DNA of 64,000 bases from Paenibacillus albidus (GTDB lineage: Bacteria > Bacillota > Bacilli > Paenibacillales > Paenibacillaceae), in contig NZ_BMKR01000023.1 of NCBI RefSeq assembly GCF_014644435.1, positions 44,503 through 108,502 on the forward strand, read 5' to 3'. Positions 42,679-51,604 of this stretch are shown piece after piece (positions within the stretch are counted from its first letter, which is position 1; every line of letters begins with the position of its first letter). Position numbers and translations under genes: made by a program. A model generated the notes under the pieces. That model worked only from the letters and a program-made list of their open reading frames with translations, had not been told where the DNA came from and did not search any database.

Positions 42679-43200
42679 TTATCGCGGATTCAGCTTCACC
42701 TGCGAGCCCTTGCCGCCGGATTGAATTCCGGTGTCTTTGCCGCCGGCTTCCTTAAGGTCGGCGACCAGCCGCTCAATGACCGCCTTGGCGGCAGCCGCTT
42801 CCTTTGCGCCGGAGGCCTTCACGACAAGCTGTACCGGCTTACCGGAGCGCAGATGTTTGTCCGCCTGCCGCAGCTTGGTGTCGTAGTCATGCTCCTCGAT
42901 ATGAGCGGTGAAGCGCAGCTCCTTGACCTTCTCTTTTTTGCCATTCCCGCCGGATTGTTGGCCTGCACCCGACTTGCGCCCGGTAGCTGTCTCCTTCTGC
43001 GCGGCCGCCTTCGCTTTGCCTTTCGCCATCAGACTGCAGGGCGGCGGACTGCTCATCAGCGAGGTGCAGACGAGGTCAGCCCCGGCTGCTTTGGCCATCG
43101 CCAAAGCTTCCGTTCTGGAGACAACCCCCAGCTGCTCACCCCGAAGTCCCGTAAGCACCACCTCGGATGCTCTAATCTGCTCATTTAACAATACTGCCAT
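42679..43200 (-). CDS. Divergent paralogue of translation initiation factor IF-3
   Basis: A protein of 173 residues related to IF-3: it begins with LLNEQIRASEVVLTGLRGEQLGVVS, followed by EALAMAKAAGADLV and CSLM, as in the IF-3 N domain, then ELRFTAHIEEHDYDTKLRQADKHL of the C domain. The linker (about 60-92) is expanded and rich in K, A, G and Q, and the C domain's RGRE-type ribosome-contact loop is replaced by KASGAKEAAAAK. It is not in the infC-rpmI-rplT context, so it is a second IF-3-like protein, not the housekeeping factor. ATG 43200 follows GGGAGGC. Confidence 0.85.
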   Translation of the reverse strand: MAVLLNEQIRASEVVLTGLRGEQLGVVSRTEALAMAKAAGADLVCTSLMSSPPPCSLMAKGKAKAAAQKETATGRKSGAGQQSGGNGKKEKVKELRFTAHIEEHDYDTKLRQADKHLRSGKPVQLVVKASGAKEAAAAKAVIERLVADLKEAGGKDTGIQSGGKGSQVKLNPR

Positions 43201-43306
43201 GTCACGAAGCCTCCCTGAGAACCTTTATAAAGCTATCATATACATAAAAGGGCTTGTGGTTCAAATGCGAGGATCTATACTAGGGAGTGAGATGCCTTAC
43301 TTACCC

Positions 43307-43576
43307 TTACCAAACCCCGAATCCCGGATCATTCTCCCGGATGACAGAGTAGATGGCCTCCACAATGAACGGAAGGTCCTCGCCCGGATAACCTTCCGGG
43401 ATCTCCTGCGGATAGATGACGGCTGAAACGCTGCCGGGATCAAGCTCAATATCCTGGAGCCTCATTTCAAACCGGAAAGAGTCCTTAAATAATACTCCAT
43501 CAAATTCCAGATAGAAATACAGCTTGCAGATATCCTCCTCATCAATGATGAGTACACCTTGCTCGGTCAGTTCCAT
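43307..43576 (-). CDS. Hypothetical acidic protein
   Basis: A protein of 89 residues, acidic, beta-rich in appearance (VLIIDEEDICKLYFYLEFDG), with no family that I recognise. ATG 43576 has GGAGGG upstream; a TTG start seven codons earlier is less likely. It is divergent from the TPR-SMI1 gene. Confidence 0.55.
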   Translation of the reverse strand: MELTEQGVLIIDEEDICKLYFYLEFDGVLFKDSFRFEMRLQDIELDPGSVSAVIYPQEIPEGYPGEDLPFIVEAIYSVIRENDPGFGVW

Positions 43577-43729
43577 GCGGCAGCCCTCCAACTCCAATAA
43601 TTGTATGTCTATTATATAGGAAAGAACAGGGTGGAATCAGGGGCTCAAGGGCTGATTTCCAATCACTCCCTCCCTTCTGTTAGAATAGGGGAAATCATAT
43701 TTGTATACTTGGGAGGCAGACTGCAGATC

Positions 43730-45451
43730 ATGGATAACGAGCTACGCGCACAGCTGAAACAGTGGCATGAGGATGACGAACACCAGTTAATCGTAGACAG
43801 CTTGCTGAAGATTCCTCCAGCGGATAGAGATTACGAGGAGATCAGCAGCTTGGGCCGGGCGTATAACAATCTGGAGCAGTATGAAGAAGCGCTGGAGCAG
43901 TTTGCCTTGATTGAGGAACAGGGGGGAAATGATCCGCTGTGGTATTTCCGGGTGGGTTATTCCTATTATTATCTGAAGCGGTATGCGGAAGCCATGAATG
44001 TACTGAGCAACGCGCTGACACTCGATCCTGAAGATCAGCATTCAGCCCAATTACTGGATTATAGCCGGAACAAGCTGCACAAAGAAGAGCAAACTGCAGC
44101 AAGGCGGGCGCTCAATAAGCAGCGTAGGGATTCAGGGGCGGGTGCTGCTCCTTTTGAAGGCATGGATCTCTCCAGTTTCTGGGACGATAGTGAATATGCA
44201 CTGAGAGAATATGTCTCTGCCCCGCCCACAGATGAACTGATAACATCGGTAGAAGAAGAACTCGACTACAAGCTGCCGGCCTCTTACATCACACTAATGA
44301 AGCAGCACAATGGGGGCGTTCCTCACCATACGTGTTATCCGACGGAGGAAGGCACCTCCTGGGCCGAGGATCATATTGCAATTACGGGTATTCTGGGGAT
44401 TGGCCGCGACAAACAATACTCTCTCTGCGGTGAGCTGGGCAGTCCGTTCATGATTGAAGAGTGGGGGTATCCTGACATTGGCGTAGTGATCTGTGACTGC
44501 CCGTCGGCAGGTCATGATGTTGTGATGCTGGATTACCGGCACTGCGGAAAAGATGGCGAACCCGAAGTGGTTCATGTCGATCAGGAAGACGATTATGAAA
44601 TTACGTTCCTGGCTCCGGACTTCGAGACGTTTATTCGCGGCTTGGTAAGTGAAGAGGATTATGATACCTCTGCAGAAGATAAAGTGGAGGATCTGCGCAA
44701 AGTTGCTGAAGGCAAATTTTCGCCTCTGCTCGCGGAGCTGTGCAGCCGGGTAACTGAGGTAGACCAGCTGGAGCAGAAGCTCCGTAACGTCTGTACCCGG
44801 GTTATTGAGGAAAAAGGATATTTCTCCTTTCATGCGGACGAGCTCTCCACCTTGATGTATGATGTGCAGTTCTGGCTCTACACCAGGTCGTATCCGGAGA
44901 CGGGCCGGCAGCAATATTTGGATACCTATGATAAAATGATCGCTTTTGGCGGCGAATTCGGCCAAGGCGGCTACGCTCCCGGCTTCATCAGCGATTGGCT
45001 GGATGGGCGGATACGGGAAGGGCGGATCGTCCAGGAGAATGGAGTGCTTCGCTTCACCGATGAGGCGCGCAAGGCGGTCATCGCGCAGCTGGAAACGGAG
45101 GCGGCGGTAGAAGCGAAGAAGAATGTGGCTCCTTTTATTCTCGTCGATCAACAAAGCGGAGGCATGTCCGTCATTTTGAATGCCGGCAGCTATCTGCCGG
45201 AGCTGTTTGAGACCCGGGCCGATGAGGGGTTTGAGGGTAACGGGTATGACTGGGCTTCATTGGCGGCGGTGTTTGTGGACGAATGTATGCCTGAATGGGC
45301 GGAGCGGATTCATTACGACCCGGAGGCGGGAATGTTCTGTGCGTATTCGAAGGATAAGGCAGCAATAGAGGAGTTCGCGGTGCGGTTCAAGCTGGCCTGT
45401 GAGGATGAGGAGCTTATTCGTGATCTTTTCTCCCGTGCGGAACTGGATTGA
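43730..45451 (+). CDS. TPR and SMI1/KNR4-domain protein
   Basis: A protein of 573 residues. ATG 43730 follows TTGGGAGG; an upstream frame is likely non-coding. The N-terminal part (about 1-120) has TPR-like helix pairs (RAYNNLEQYEEALEQF, GYSYYYLKRYAEAM). A SMI1/KNR4 domain follows (about 155-305; VEEELDYKLPASYITLMKQHNGG and a DYR-type core). The C-terminal part (about 310-573) is not assigned. SMI1/KNR4 proteins are often immunity proteins against polymorphic toxins, but a cytoplasmic regulatory role is as likely. It overlaps the HxlR gene by one base. Confidence 0.8.
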   Translation: MDNELRAQLKQWHEDDEHQLIVDSLLKIPPADRDYEEISSLGRAYNNLEQYEEALEQFALIEEQGGNDPLWYFRVGYSYYYLKRYAEAMNVLSNALTLDPEDQHSAQLLDYSRNKLHKEEQTAARRALNKQRRDSGAGAAPFEGMDLSSFWDDSEYALREYVSAPPTDELITSVEEELDYKLPASYITLMKQHNGGVPHHTCYPTEEGTSWAEDHIAITGILGIGRDKQYSLCGELGSPFMIEEWGYPDIGVVICDCPSAGHDVVMLDYRHCGKDGEPEVVHVDQEDDYEITFLAPDFETFIRGLVSEEDYDTSAEDKVEDLRKVAEGKFSPLLAELCSRVTEVDQLEQKLRNVCTRVIEEKGYFSFHADELSTLMYDVQFWLYTRSYPETGRQQYLDTYDKMIAFGGEFGQGGYAPGFISDWLDGRIREGRIVQENGVLRFTDEARKAVIAQLETEAAVEAKKNVAPFILVDQQSGGMSVILNAGSYLPELFETRADEGFEGNGYDWASLAAVFVDECMPEWAERIHYDPEAGMFCAYSKDKAAIEEFAVRFKLACEDEELIRDLFSRAELD

Positions 45452-45825
45452 TGACGCAGGAGCCCCTAAAAATCTATAACACTGCCGTTGAAGCCCTTCT
45501 TGAGGTCATCGGGGGCAAGTGGAAGCCGGTGATTCTGTTCCATCTTACCTTTGGCAAGAAACGTAATGGGGAGCTGAAACGCCTGATGCCTGCCGTTACA
45601 CAAAAAGTGTTGACCCAGCAGCTGGCGGAGCTTGTGGAGGATGGTATTGTAGAGCGGATTTCTTATCATCAGGTGCCGCCGAAGGTGGAGTATACGCTGA
45701 CGGACTATGGATGGAGTCTGAAGGAGATTCTACACCTCATGTGCAAATGGGGAGATACGCATGTGGAACGGGTGTATGGCGACAAGGGTCAAATCCTGTT
45801 CAAGCCGCCGGAGCCCGAGCGCTAA
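45451..45825 (+). CDS. HxlR-family transcription regulator
   Basis: A protein of 124 residues with the HxlR winged helix: EVIGGKWKPVILFHL, then RNGELKRLMPAVTQKVLTQQL and PPKVEYTLTDYG. It starts at ATG 45451, overlapping the TPR-SMI1 stop (ATGA). HxlR regulators often control adjacent oxidoreductases in response to reactive compounds; the convergent SDR gene at 45879 is the nearest candidate. Confidence 0.9.
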   Translation: MTQEPLKIYNTAVEALLEVIGGKWKPVILFHLTFGKKRNGELKRLMPAVTQKVLTQQLAELVEDGIVERISYHQVPPKVEYTLTDYGWSLKEILHLMCKWGDTHVERVYGDKGQILFKPPEPER

Positions 45826-45832
45826 AAGAAAA

Positions 45833-45863
45833 CCGGTTTCTGGAGTTCAGGAACCGGCTCTTT
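45833..45863. terminator. Terminator between HxlR and SDR genes
   Basis: AACCGGTTTCTGGAGTTCAGGAACCGG forms a hairpin between two convergent genes. Confidence 0.6.
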
Positions 45864-45878
45864 GGTGGCTTCCTTTGA

Positions 45879-46949
45879 TTATGGAATGACCTTACGCTTG
45901 CGGAAGTCTTCAAATATATCCATGAACATTTTCTCTGTATCGATGAAGTCATGGAACCCGAAACGGCGCGCTTTGGAACCGTCGGCAAAAAAGTCATAAT
46001 CCCATGAAAAGACAAAGTCCCCGAACGGCCAGGAAGAGACGTCCTTATAGCTGTTATTCATCAAGCCATATTTCTCTACCATGGTATCCCACAGCGTTTC
46101 CTTGTCAGCCATGACGGTCTCCAGGGACATCGGCAACGGAGGGGCGGTCTCCAGCTTGAAGAAGGCGGCGATTCTTGGCCAAAGCTCATTCCAGCGAAAA
46201 AGGTCACCGTTCGTGATATTAAAAGCCTGATTGGCGCAGCCGGGATCGGTAGCTGCCCAGACCGTCGCACGGGCCAGCAAGCCGCTATCTGTCATTTCCA
46301 GCAGGCTGTGATAAGCACCCGGTTTCCCGGGAAAGCGGAGCGGCAAGCCAAGCTCCTTGGAAATGGAAGCATACACTGCAATCACCATGGCCAGGTTCAT
46401 CGGATTGCCGAGTGCAAACCCGCAGACAACCGATGGACGAAGGGCCGACCAGGTCCAGCGTTTGCCAGGCTGCCGGCGTTCAAGAAACTGCTGTTGATCG
46501 ATGTTGAATTCGGGCGGCATATGATAGGCATCCGTTTCCCGCGCAGGCGTCTTGAAGGGACCAAGATGTGCACCATACACCTTGTAACCTTGCATAAGAC
46601 TGATATGCTGCAGATTCGGGGCTGCCGGTTCAACAGCATTTACCACATTAACGAGCATGGCCAGGTTGGGAGCAACCAGCTCGGCCCAGGTAGGCCGGTC
46701 TTGATAGGCCGCATAGAAAATGTGGGTGATTTCATCCAGGCTGCCCAGCTTCTCGCGGGTATCCTCTTCATTCAGCAAATCGGCCGAGATATACCGGAGC
46801 CGGGGCGAGTTTTGCCCCCCGCGCCGGGACACTCCAATGATATTCCATTCCGGCAGCGTCAGCAGATAATCGATCAGGTTCCCTCCGATTACGCCGTTGG
46901 CTCCTATAACAAGAGCGGTTTTATTGGATGGGACTGAGTTAGGTTTCAT
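45879..46949 (-). CDS. SDR-family NAD(P)-dependent reductase (PRISE-like)
   Basis: A protein of 356 residues with the Rossmann start LVIGANGVIGGNLID and the layout of progesterone-5-beta-reductase/iridoid-synthase-like enzymes: a YKVYG segment takes the place of the usual YxxxK, and the C-terminal part is long. These enzymes reduce activated C=C bonds in enones. ATG 46949 follows GAGGAGATG. Convergent with HxlR; divergent from the SRPBCC gene. Confidence 0.87.
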   Translation of the reverse strand: MKPNSVPSNKTALVIGANGVIGGNLIDYLLTLPEWNIIGVSRRGGQNSPRLRYISADLLNEEDTREKLGSLDEITHIFYAAYQDRPTWAELVAPNLAMLVNVVNAVEPAAPNLQHISLMQGYKVYGAHLGPFKTPARETDAYHMPPEFNIDQQQFLERRQPGKRWTWSALRPSVVCGFALGNPMNLAMVIAVYASISKELGLPLRFPGKPGAYHSLLEMTDSGLLARATVWAATDPGCANQAFNITNGDLFRWNELWPRIAAFFKLETAPPLPMSLETVMADKETLWDTMVEKYGLMNNSYKDVSSWPFGDFVFSWDYDFFADGSKARRFGFHDFIDTEKMFMDIFEDFRKRKVIP

Positions 46950-47074
46950 AGTGAATGCTCATCTCCTCTTCTGACCCTATTGTGCTAGAGAAGAGGGAAG
47001 TTGAACAGTACGCACTTTGAACTCCCATAGGTACTTGAAAGTAACTAAAGATGAACTTAAGGAGGAGGTATAAC

Positions 47075-47575
47075 ATGGTGTTATTAGCTGAGCTGCAATC
47101 CGTGCAGAGCGGGTATGAGGCCCGTTTCGAGCTGCGTGTACAGCATGCTGTGGAGAAGGTCTGGTCTTTTTTGACGGAGAATGACAAGCTGGCATTGTGG
47201 TTCTCCGAGTTAAAGGTGGAAGACCTCCGGGAAGGAGGCGTCATAAAGTTTGATATGCAGGACGGCACGTTTGAAGAAATGGAAATTACCGCGCTGAAGA
47301 CGCCTTCCATACTGGAATACACATGGGGCGAAGACCTTGTGCGCTTTGAACTCTATCCGGAATCAGATGGCAGCCGCTTGATCTTGGTCGAGAAGCTGCA
47401 GCGGATTACGGATCATACGCCAAAGGATCTGGCCGGATGGCATGTATGCCTGGAGATCATTCATGGTTTGTTGGATGGACGGACGCTGGAGGATCGCGGG
47501 CAGGAATGGAAGGTGTGGTATCCGCGGTACACTGAGCTACTCAGCAACATCAAGCAGGGGCTCAAGTTTAAATGA
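47075..47575 (+). CDS. SRPBCC (AHSA1-like) domain protein
   Basis: A protein of 166 residues with the AHSA1-type START fold: FELRVQHAVEKVWSFLTENDKLALWFSE as start in parts, then LEYTWGEDLVRFEL and a long C-terminal helix (GWHVCLEIIHGLLDG). ATG 47075 follows AAGGAGGAGG. Ligand unknown. Divergent from the SDR gene. In 47576-47801 I see no gene; a TATAGT-type -10 lies near 47748. Confidence 0.88.
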   Translation: MVLLAELQSVQSGYEARFELRVQHAVEKVWSFLTENDKLALWFSELKVEDLREGGVIKFDMQDGTFEEMEITALKTPSILEYTWGEDLVRFELYPESDGSRLILVEKLQRITDHTPKDLAGWHVCLEIIHGLLDGRTLEDRGQEWKVWYPRYTELLSNIKQGLKFK

Positions 47576-47801
47576 TTATAAAATAGGGCATTCGGTGAGC
47601 CGTCTGATGGCCGCGGATGCCCTGTTTGGCGTGAGAACCCAAGGATTAGACTGGACCGTAATTCATCACCATCCAGCTTATTTCATATATATGGTACTGT
47701 TTTTTTATTGGCATTTGAAATAATGGCTGTTATATTTGAAAATGTTATAGTAGACAATGCATACAGCTGGTATCGGCATAGCGTTAGAGAGGCGGTTTCA
47801 T

Positions 47802-49214
47802 ATGCAACAATTTGTGGAGAGTACGATTGGCATCACCAATGATTTTTTATGGTCGAAGATTCTGATTATACTGCTTATTTCATGTGGTCTGTATTTTACC
47901 GTGAAATCGAAGTTTGTACAATTAGGAATGCTCAAAGAAATGTTCGTGGTTCTCAAAGATTCCAACGTGAAGTCCAAAGACAGTATCACCTCCTTTCAGG
48001 CGTTCTGCATCAGTATGGCAGCGCGGGTGGGTACAGGGAATATTACGGGGATCGCGATTGCCATTTCCTTAGGCGGTCCGGGCGCGGTATTCTGGATGTG
48101 GGTGATTGCCATTATCGGGTCAGCCTCCAGCTTTATTGAGAGCACACTTGCCCAGGTCTACAAAGTGAAGGACAAGACCGGATTCCGGGGCGGACCTGCC
48201 TATTATATGGAACAAGGTCTGAACAAACGTTGGATGGGCGCTTTATTCGCTATTCTGATTACGTTGTCTTTTGGCCTCGTCTTCAATGCCGTTCAGTCCA
48301 ATACGATTACCGTAGCTTTTGAGAATTCGTTCGGCACGAACCGGGTGGTTCTTGGGCTGATTATGGCTGCGGGGTTTGCCGTGATTATTTTCGGCGGGAT
48401 TAAGCGTATTGCCAAAATGTCCGAATATATCGTAGTTTTCATGGCGGTGGTATACATCGGGGTGTCCCTGTGCATTGTATTGATTAACATCAATAAGATG
48501 CCGGAGGTATTGGCGCTAATTGTGAAGGGTGCCTTCGGATTCGAGCAGTTTGCGGGCGGTACGCTGGGCGCAGTGATTCTGCAGGGGATCAAACGCGGGT
48601 TGTTCTCGAATGAAGCGGGGATGGGGAGTGCACCGAATGCTGCGGCCACAGCCACTACCAGTCATCCGGTGAAGCAAGGTTTGATGCAGGCCCTGGGCGT
48701 CCTCACAGATACCCTGCTGATTTGTTCAAGCACTGCGTTCATTATCCTGCTCTCCGATGCGTATAAGCAGCCGGGGCTGGATGGAATCGGGCTAACCCAG
48801 GCGGCCTTGAGCGATCACATAGGTTCATGGGCATCCGGCTCCTTGGCGGTCATGGTCTTCTTGTTCGCTTTCAGTACACTGATCGGCAACTATTATTACG
48901 GTGAGACCAATATCGAATTCCTGAACTCTAAAAAATCTACTCTCGTCTTATACAGATTCAGCGTGCTGGGCATGATCGTATTCGGTTCGGTTGCCAAGGT
49001 GCAGCTGGTCTGGGATTTGGCCGACTTGTTCATGGGCCTGATGGTCGTGGTCAACTTAATCGCGATCTTCCTGCTGTCCCGGGTAGCTTTTGCCGCCTTG
49101 CGGGACTATAAGCAGCAGAAGCGGGCGGGTGTAGACCCTGTCTTCTATAAAGACAGTATTCCGGGACTGGAACATGTGGAGTGCTGGGAGAAGGGTGCGG
49201 ACGTTAAGCGTTAA
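47802..49214 (+). CDS. Alanine/glycine:cation symporter (AGCS family)
   Basis: Membrane protein of 470 residues with about 10-12 helices. ATG 47802 follows AGAGAGGCGG. Family motifs are SFQAFCISMAARVGTGNITG and NEAGMGSAPNAAATA (the AGCS signature). It carries out Na+- or H+-coupled uptake of alanine/glycine. Monocistronic, closed by a terminator at 49234. Confidence 0.94.
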   Translation: MQQFVESTIGITNDFLWSKILIILLISCGLYFTVKSKFVQLGMLKEMFVVLKDSNVKSKDSITSFQAFCISMAARVGTGNITGIAIAISLGGPGAVFWMWVIAIIGSASSFIESTLAQVYKVKDKTGFRGGPAYYMEQGLNKRWMGALFAILITLSFGLVFNAVQSNTITVAFENSFGTNRVVLGLIMAAGFAVIIFGGIKRIAKMSEYIVVFMAVVYIGVSLCIVLININKMPEVLALIVKGAFGFEQFAGGTLGAVILQGIKRGLFSNEAGMGSAPNAAATATTSHPVKQGLMQALGVLTDTLLICSSTAFIILLSDAYKQPGLDGIGLTQAALSDHIGSWASGSLAVMVFLFAFSTLIGNYYYGETNIEFLNSKKSTLVLYRFSVLGMIVFGSVAKVQLVWDLADLFMGLMVVVNLIAIFLLSRVAFAALRDYKQQKRAGVDPVFYKDSIPGLEHVECWEKGADVKR

Positions 49215-49233
49215 AAGCATAGGGTGTATCCGA

Positions 49234-49258
49234 GGGCTCTGTTAGCGGAGCCCTTTTT
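49234..49258 (+). terminator. Terminator of the symporter gene
   Basis: GGGCTC/GAGCCC stem with an eight-base loop followed by TTTTT. Confidence 0.85.
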
Positions 49259-49409
49259 CTCTTACGTTGTTTAGCAGGACGGCGAGGCTGCTAATCTAAA
49301 CGCCGAACAAGGATAACGTCTCCTCTGACCAGAATAGATTATGGTAGAGCAGAGAAAGCGGATTAAAGGCAGCGTTGTTATTCATGACATAGCAATATAT
49401 GGAGGGTTT

Positions 49410-49889
49410 ATGTTCATTCAGATCATCAGCGTAGGCAAACTAAAGGAAAAATATTTGACGCTCGGCATTGCAGAATATACCAAACGGCTCACGCCTTACC
49501 TCAAATTTCAGATGATTGAGGTGGCGGATGAGAAGGCACCCGACTCTCTGAGCGAAGCAGAAGTCGTGCAGTTGAAAGCGCGCGAGGGTGAACGCATCCT
49601 CGCGCATGTGAAGAGCGAAGCGCATGTCATTGCGCTCGCGATTAACGGCAAGCTCTGGAGCTCGGAAGAGCTTGCCGCAGAACTGGACAAGCTCGGCACC
49701 TACGGGACGAGCCATGTCGTCTTCATCATCGGAGGAAGCCACGGGCTCTCCGATGAGGTCATGCGCCGCGCGCAGCAGCGCATGAGCTTCGGGCGCATGA
49801 CGCTGCCCCACCAGCTCATGCGCCTGGTCCTCACCGAGCAGATTTATCGCGCGGTGAAGATAAATCGCGGTGAACCGTATCATAAGTGA
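49410..49889 (+). CDS. rlmH: 23S rRNA pseudouridine-1915 N3-methyltransferase RlmH (OrfX)
   Basis: SPOUT methyltransferase of 159 residues, the normal length. ATG 49410 follows GGAGGGTTT; the longer frame upstream has no ribosome site. The SAM-binding knot has FIIGGSHGLS and the C-terminus KINRGEPYHK. It methylates pseudouridine 1915 of 23S rRNA. In staphylococci its 3' end is the integration site of SCC elements; here the same end carries the core that recurs at four other sites in the window. In related genomes it follows the CxxH/CxxC gene directly. Confidence 0.96.
   Translation: MFIQIISVGKLKEKYLTLGIAEYTKRLTPYLKFQMIEVADEKAPDSLSEAEVVQLKAREGERILAHVKSEAHVIALAINGKLWSSEELAAELDKLGTYGTSHVVFIIGGSHGLSDEVMRRAQQRMSFGRMTLPHQLMRLVLTEQIYRAVKINRGEPYHK
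49872..49883 (+). other. Putative SCC-like attachment core 4, in rlmH
   Basis: GAACCGTATCAT followed by AAGTGA, the last codons of rlmH. This is the likely chromosomal attachment site. Everything from here to core 5 at 62208 is accessory in character. Confidence 0.65.
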
Positions 49890-50245
49890 CGGCGAAAAGT
49901 TTTGGACTTGACCGCTCACGGGGCGCAGAAAGTTGGGTTGTCTTGTGCAAGAAGCTTAAAGTCAAATAGCAGCTTTGAGTTTATGATTCAGTTTAGGGAC
50001 TTTTCCGTCGAAAGGAAAAGCCCCTTTTTGGACTATTTGTGGAAGGGTGTAGCAAGATTTTTCATTTCGCGAGGGAAGGCATTCAGACTGTCCATCTTGC
50101 CTTTCGATTTCGCATTATGGAAGTTAGACTGAACCATTAAGAGATCCCCCAAACCTATTATGGACCGCGGGGAGGGGTTGCCCTTATCGAGGTTTCAAGA
50201 CTTTCTCTATAATTATTTCGTGGTTGTAAAATAGGACTCCCCTAG
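49890..50245 (+). other. Gene-free stretch after rlmH
   Basis: No coding region is supported. It holds one terminator-like hairpin at 49994-50029 (GGGACTTTTCC against GGAAAAGCCCC, then T run). The rest shows no structure that I can name. Confidence 0.4.
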
Positions 50246-50776
50246 AAGTTCCTTCATTTGAAAAGCACGGAGCCGCTGCGAACGCAGCAGGGAATTGAAG
50301 AGATGCATGAGATCAACCTGAATGTCTACAATGTCTATCAATCCAGAAAAAGCGAAGAACAACAAATTCTATTGATGTCCGTCTTCTCTTATGGATTTAT
50401 CGTATTGATTTCGGCGATTTCCATTGCGAATATTTTTAATACAATCTCGACGGGCTTATCCCTTCGCAAACGAGAATTCGCGATGCTGAAATCCGTCGGC
50501 ATGACGCCAAAAGGCTTTACGAAAATGATGAACTATGAAAGTATTTTTTATGGGGTCAAGTCGCTGCTGTTCGGGCTTCCCGTCAGTTTCGTCGTGATGT
50601 ATCTGATCTATAGGGCTTTTTCGAACAAATTCAGCTACGGGTTCACCCTCCCATGGATGAGCATTCTGTCTGTCATTGTCGCTGTATTTATCATTGTCGG
50701 CTCCGCCATGCTATATTCCGGCGCGAGAGTAAAAAAGGAAACCATTATCGATGCATTAAAGCAAGAGAATATATGA
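50246..50776 (+). pseudogene. C-terminal fragment of an FtsX-like ABC permease
   Basis: About 176 codons without a proper start or ribosome site. They encode three membrane helices in the FtsX/MacB-type arrangement (SAISIANIFNTISTG, LRKREFAMLKSVGMTPKGF, then two helices) and the ending IDALKQENI, the normal C-terminus of antimicrobial-peptide-type permeases (SalY/BceB relatives). The N-terminal 450 or more residues are missing, and a stop (TAG) lies just before 50246. Confidence 0.8.
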
Positions 50777-50784
50777 TAGCCATC

Positions 50785-50821
50785 GGCCCTGACTTGGTTG
50801 AAGTCAGGGCCTGCTTTGTTT
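50785..50821 (+). terminator. Terminator after the permease fragment
   Basis: GGCCCTGACTT/AAGTCAGGGCC, an 11-base perfect stem, followed by a T-rich stretch. Confidence 0.85.
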
Positions 50822-50830
50822 TGGTGAGTG

Positions 50831-50842
50831 TGTCATATGACA
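50831..50842 (+). promoter_or_regulatory. Palindrome TGTCATATGACA, copy 1
   Basis: A perfect 12-base palindrome in the context GTGTCATATGACATT, 74 bases before the sensor-protein gene. The same 15 bases occur at 55637-55651 between the beta-lactamase-like and DedA genes. Half sites (ATGACAT, ATGTCATA) lie at 50859 and 51570. Likely operator of the fused kinase-regulator. Confidence 0.5.
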
Positions 50843-50915
50843 TTATGCTACTGGCGGGTATGACATCGAGAGCCGTAGACTATCATGACTACTTGCAAAG
50901 GATGTGGGCTCTTTG

Positions 50916-51503
50916 ATGACAAGAACCATCGTCAGCTGTATTCAAAATGTGTATTTCCTGTTATTCACTTTCGCTACCGGGGTGTTCTACTTTTGCTTTT
51001 ATCTTGTCGCGCTTACGCTAGGATTCAGTCTTTCGTTTACCGTCGTAGGCATTCCTCTGATTACTCATGTTCTGCGAACGACGTCCGCCTTTCTACAATT
51101 TGAACGCATACAGACCAAGATCTATACGGATGTTACCACAGCACCATGCGTTAAACCCATGTACACCGATGCCTCCTTCTGGCTCCAAGCAAGGAGGGAA
51201 ATGCTGAACCGGCGCAACTGGATAGCTATCGGCTGGTTGATGCTGAAGTTTCCGATAGGGGTTGCAAGTCTTATCGTGGCGGTTATGCTTTATGTACTTC
51301 CACTCGTGGTGATTGTCATTCCGCACCTGTTTCCGTTTATTAACATTTCCTTTATGGATGTGCCAATAGACAATTTTGTCAAATCTGCGCTGGTATCGGC
51401 CGTAGGCGTTGCACTCATGATGGTTAGCAGTAGGCTTGCAAGTCGCTTGACACGAATGCTGGGCCATTACACCCGTCTTATGATGAATAGCGTGAACCGC
51501 TAG
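50916..51503 (+). CDS. Membrane protein with putative sensor domain
   Basis: A protein of about 195 residues with four membrane helices arranged in two pairs (about 8-50 and 100-185) around a cytoplasmic loop. This matches the Sensor domain (PF13796-like) that in actinobacteria and Bacilli precedes NarL-type histidine kinases. The start is uncertain: ATG 50916 or GTG 50904, neither with a well-placed ribosome site. It lies 101 bases before the fused kinase-regulator and probably supplies or modulates its input. Confidence 0.7.
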   Translation: MTRTIVSCIQNVYFLLFTFATGVFYFCFYLVALTLGFSLSFTVVGIPLITHVLRTTSAFLQFERIQTKIYTDVTTAPCVKPMYTDASFWLQARREMLNRRNWIAIGWLMLKFPIGVASLIVAVMLYVLPLVVIVIPHLFPFINISFMDVPIDNFVKSALVSAVGVALMMVSSRLASRLTRMLGHYTRLMMNSVNR

Positions 51504-51604
51504 AAGACTTGCCTCGATTTGACTAGAAAGTATCGTTGGGTGGGTGGTGTACTCTATAATAGTTAAGTAATGTCATACTGATCGTTATGAGGGGTTGATT
51601 CGTT

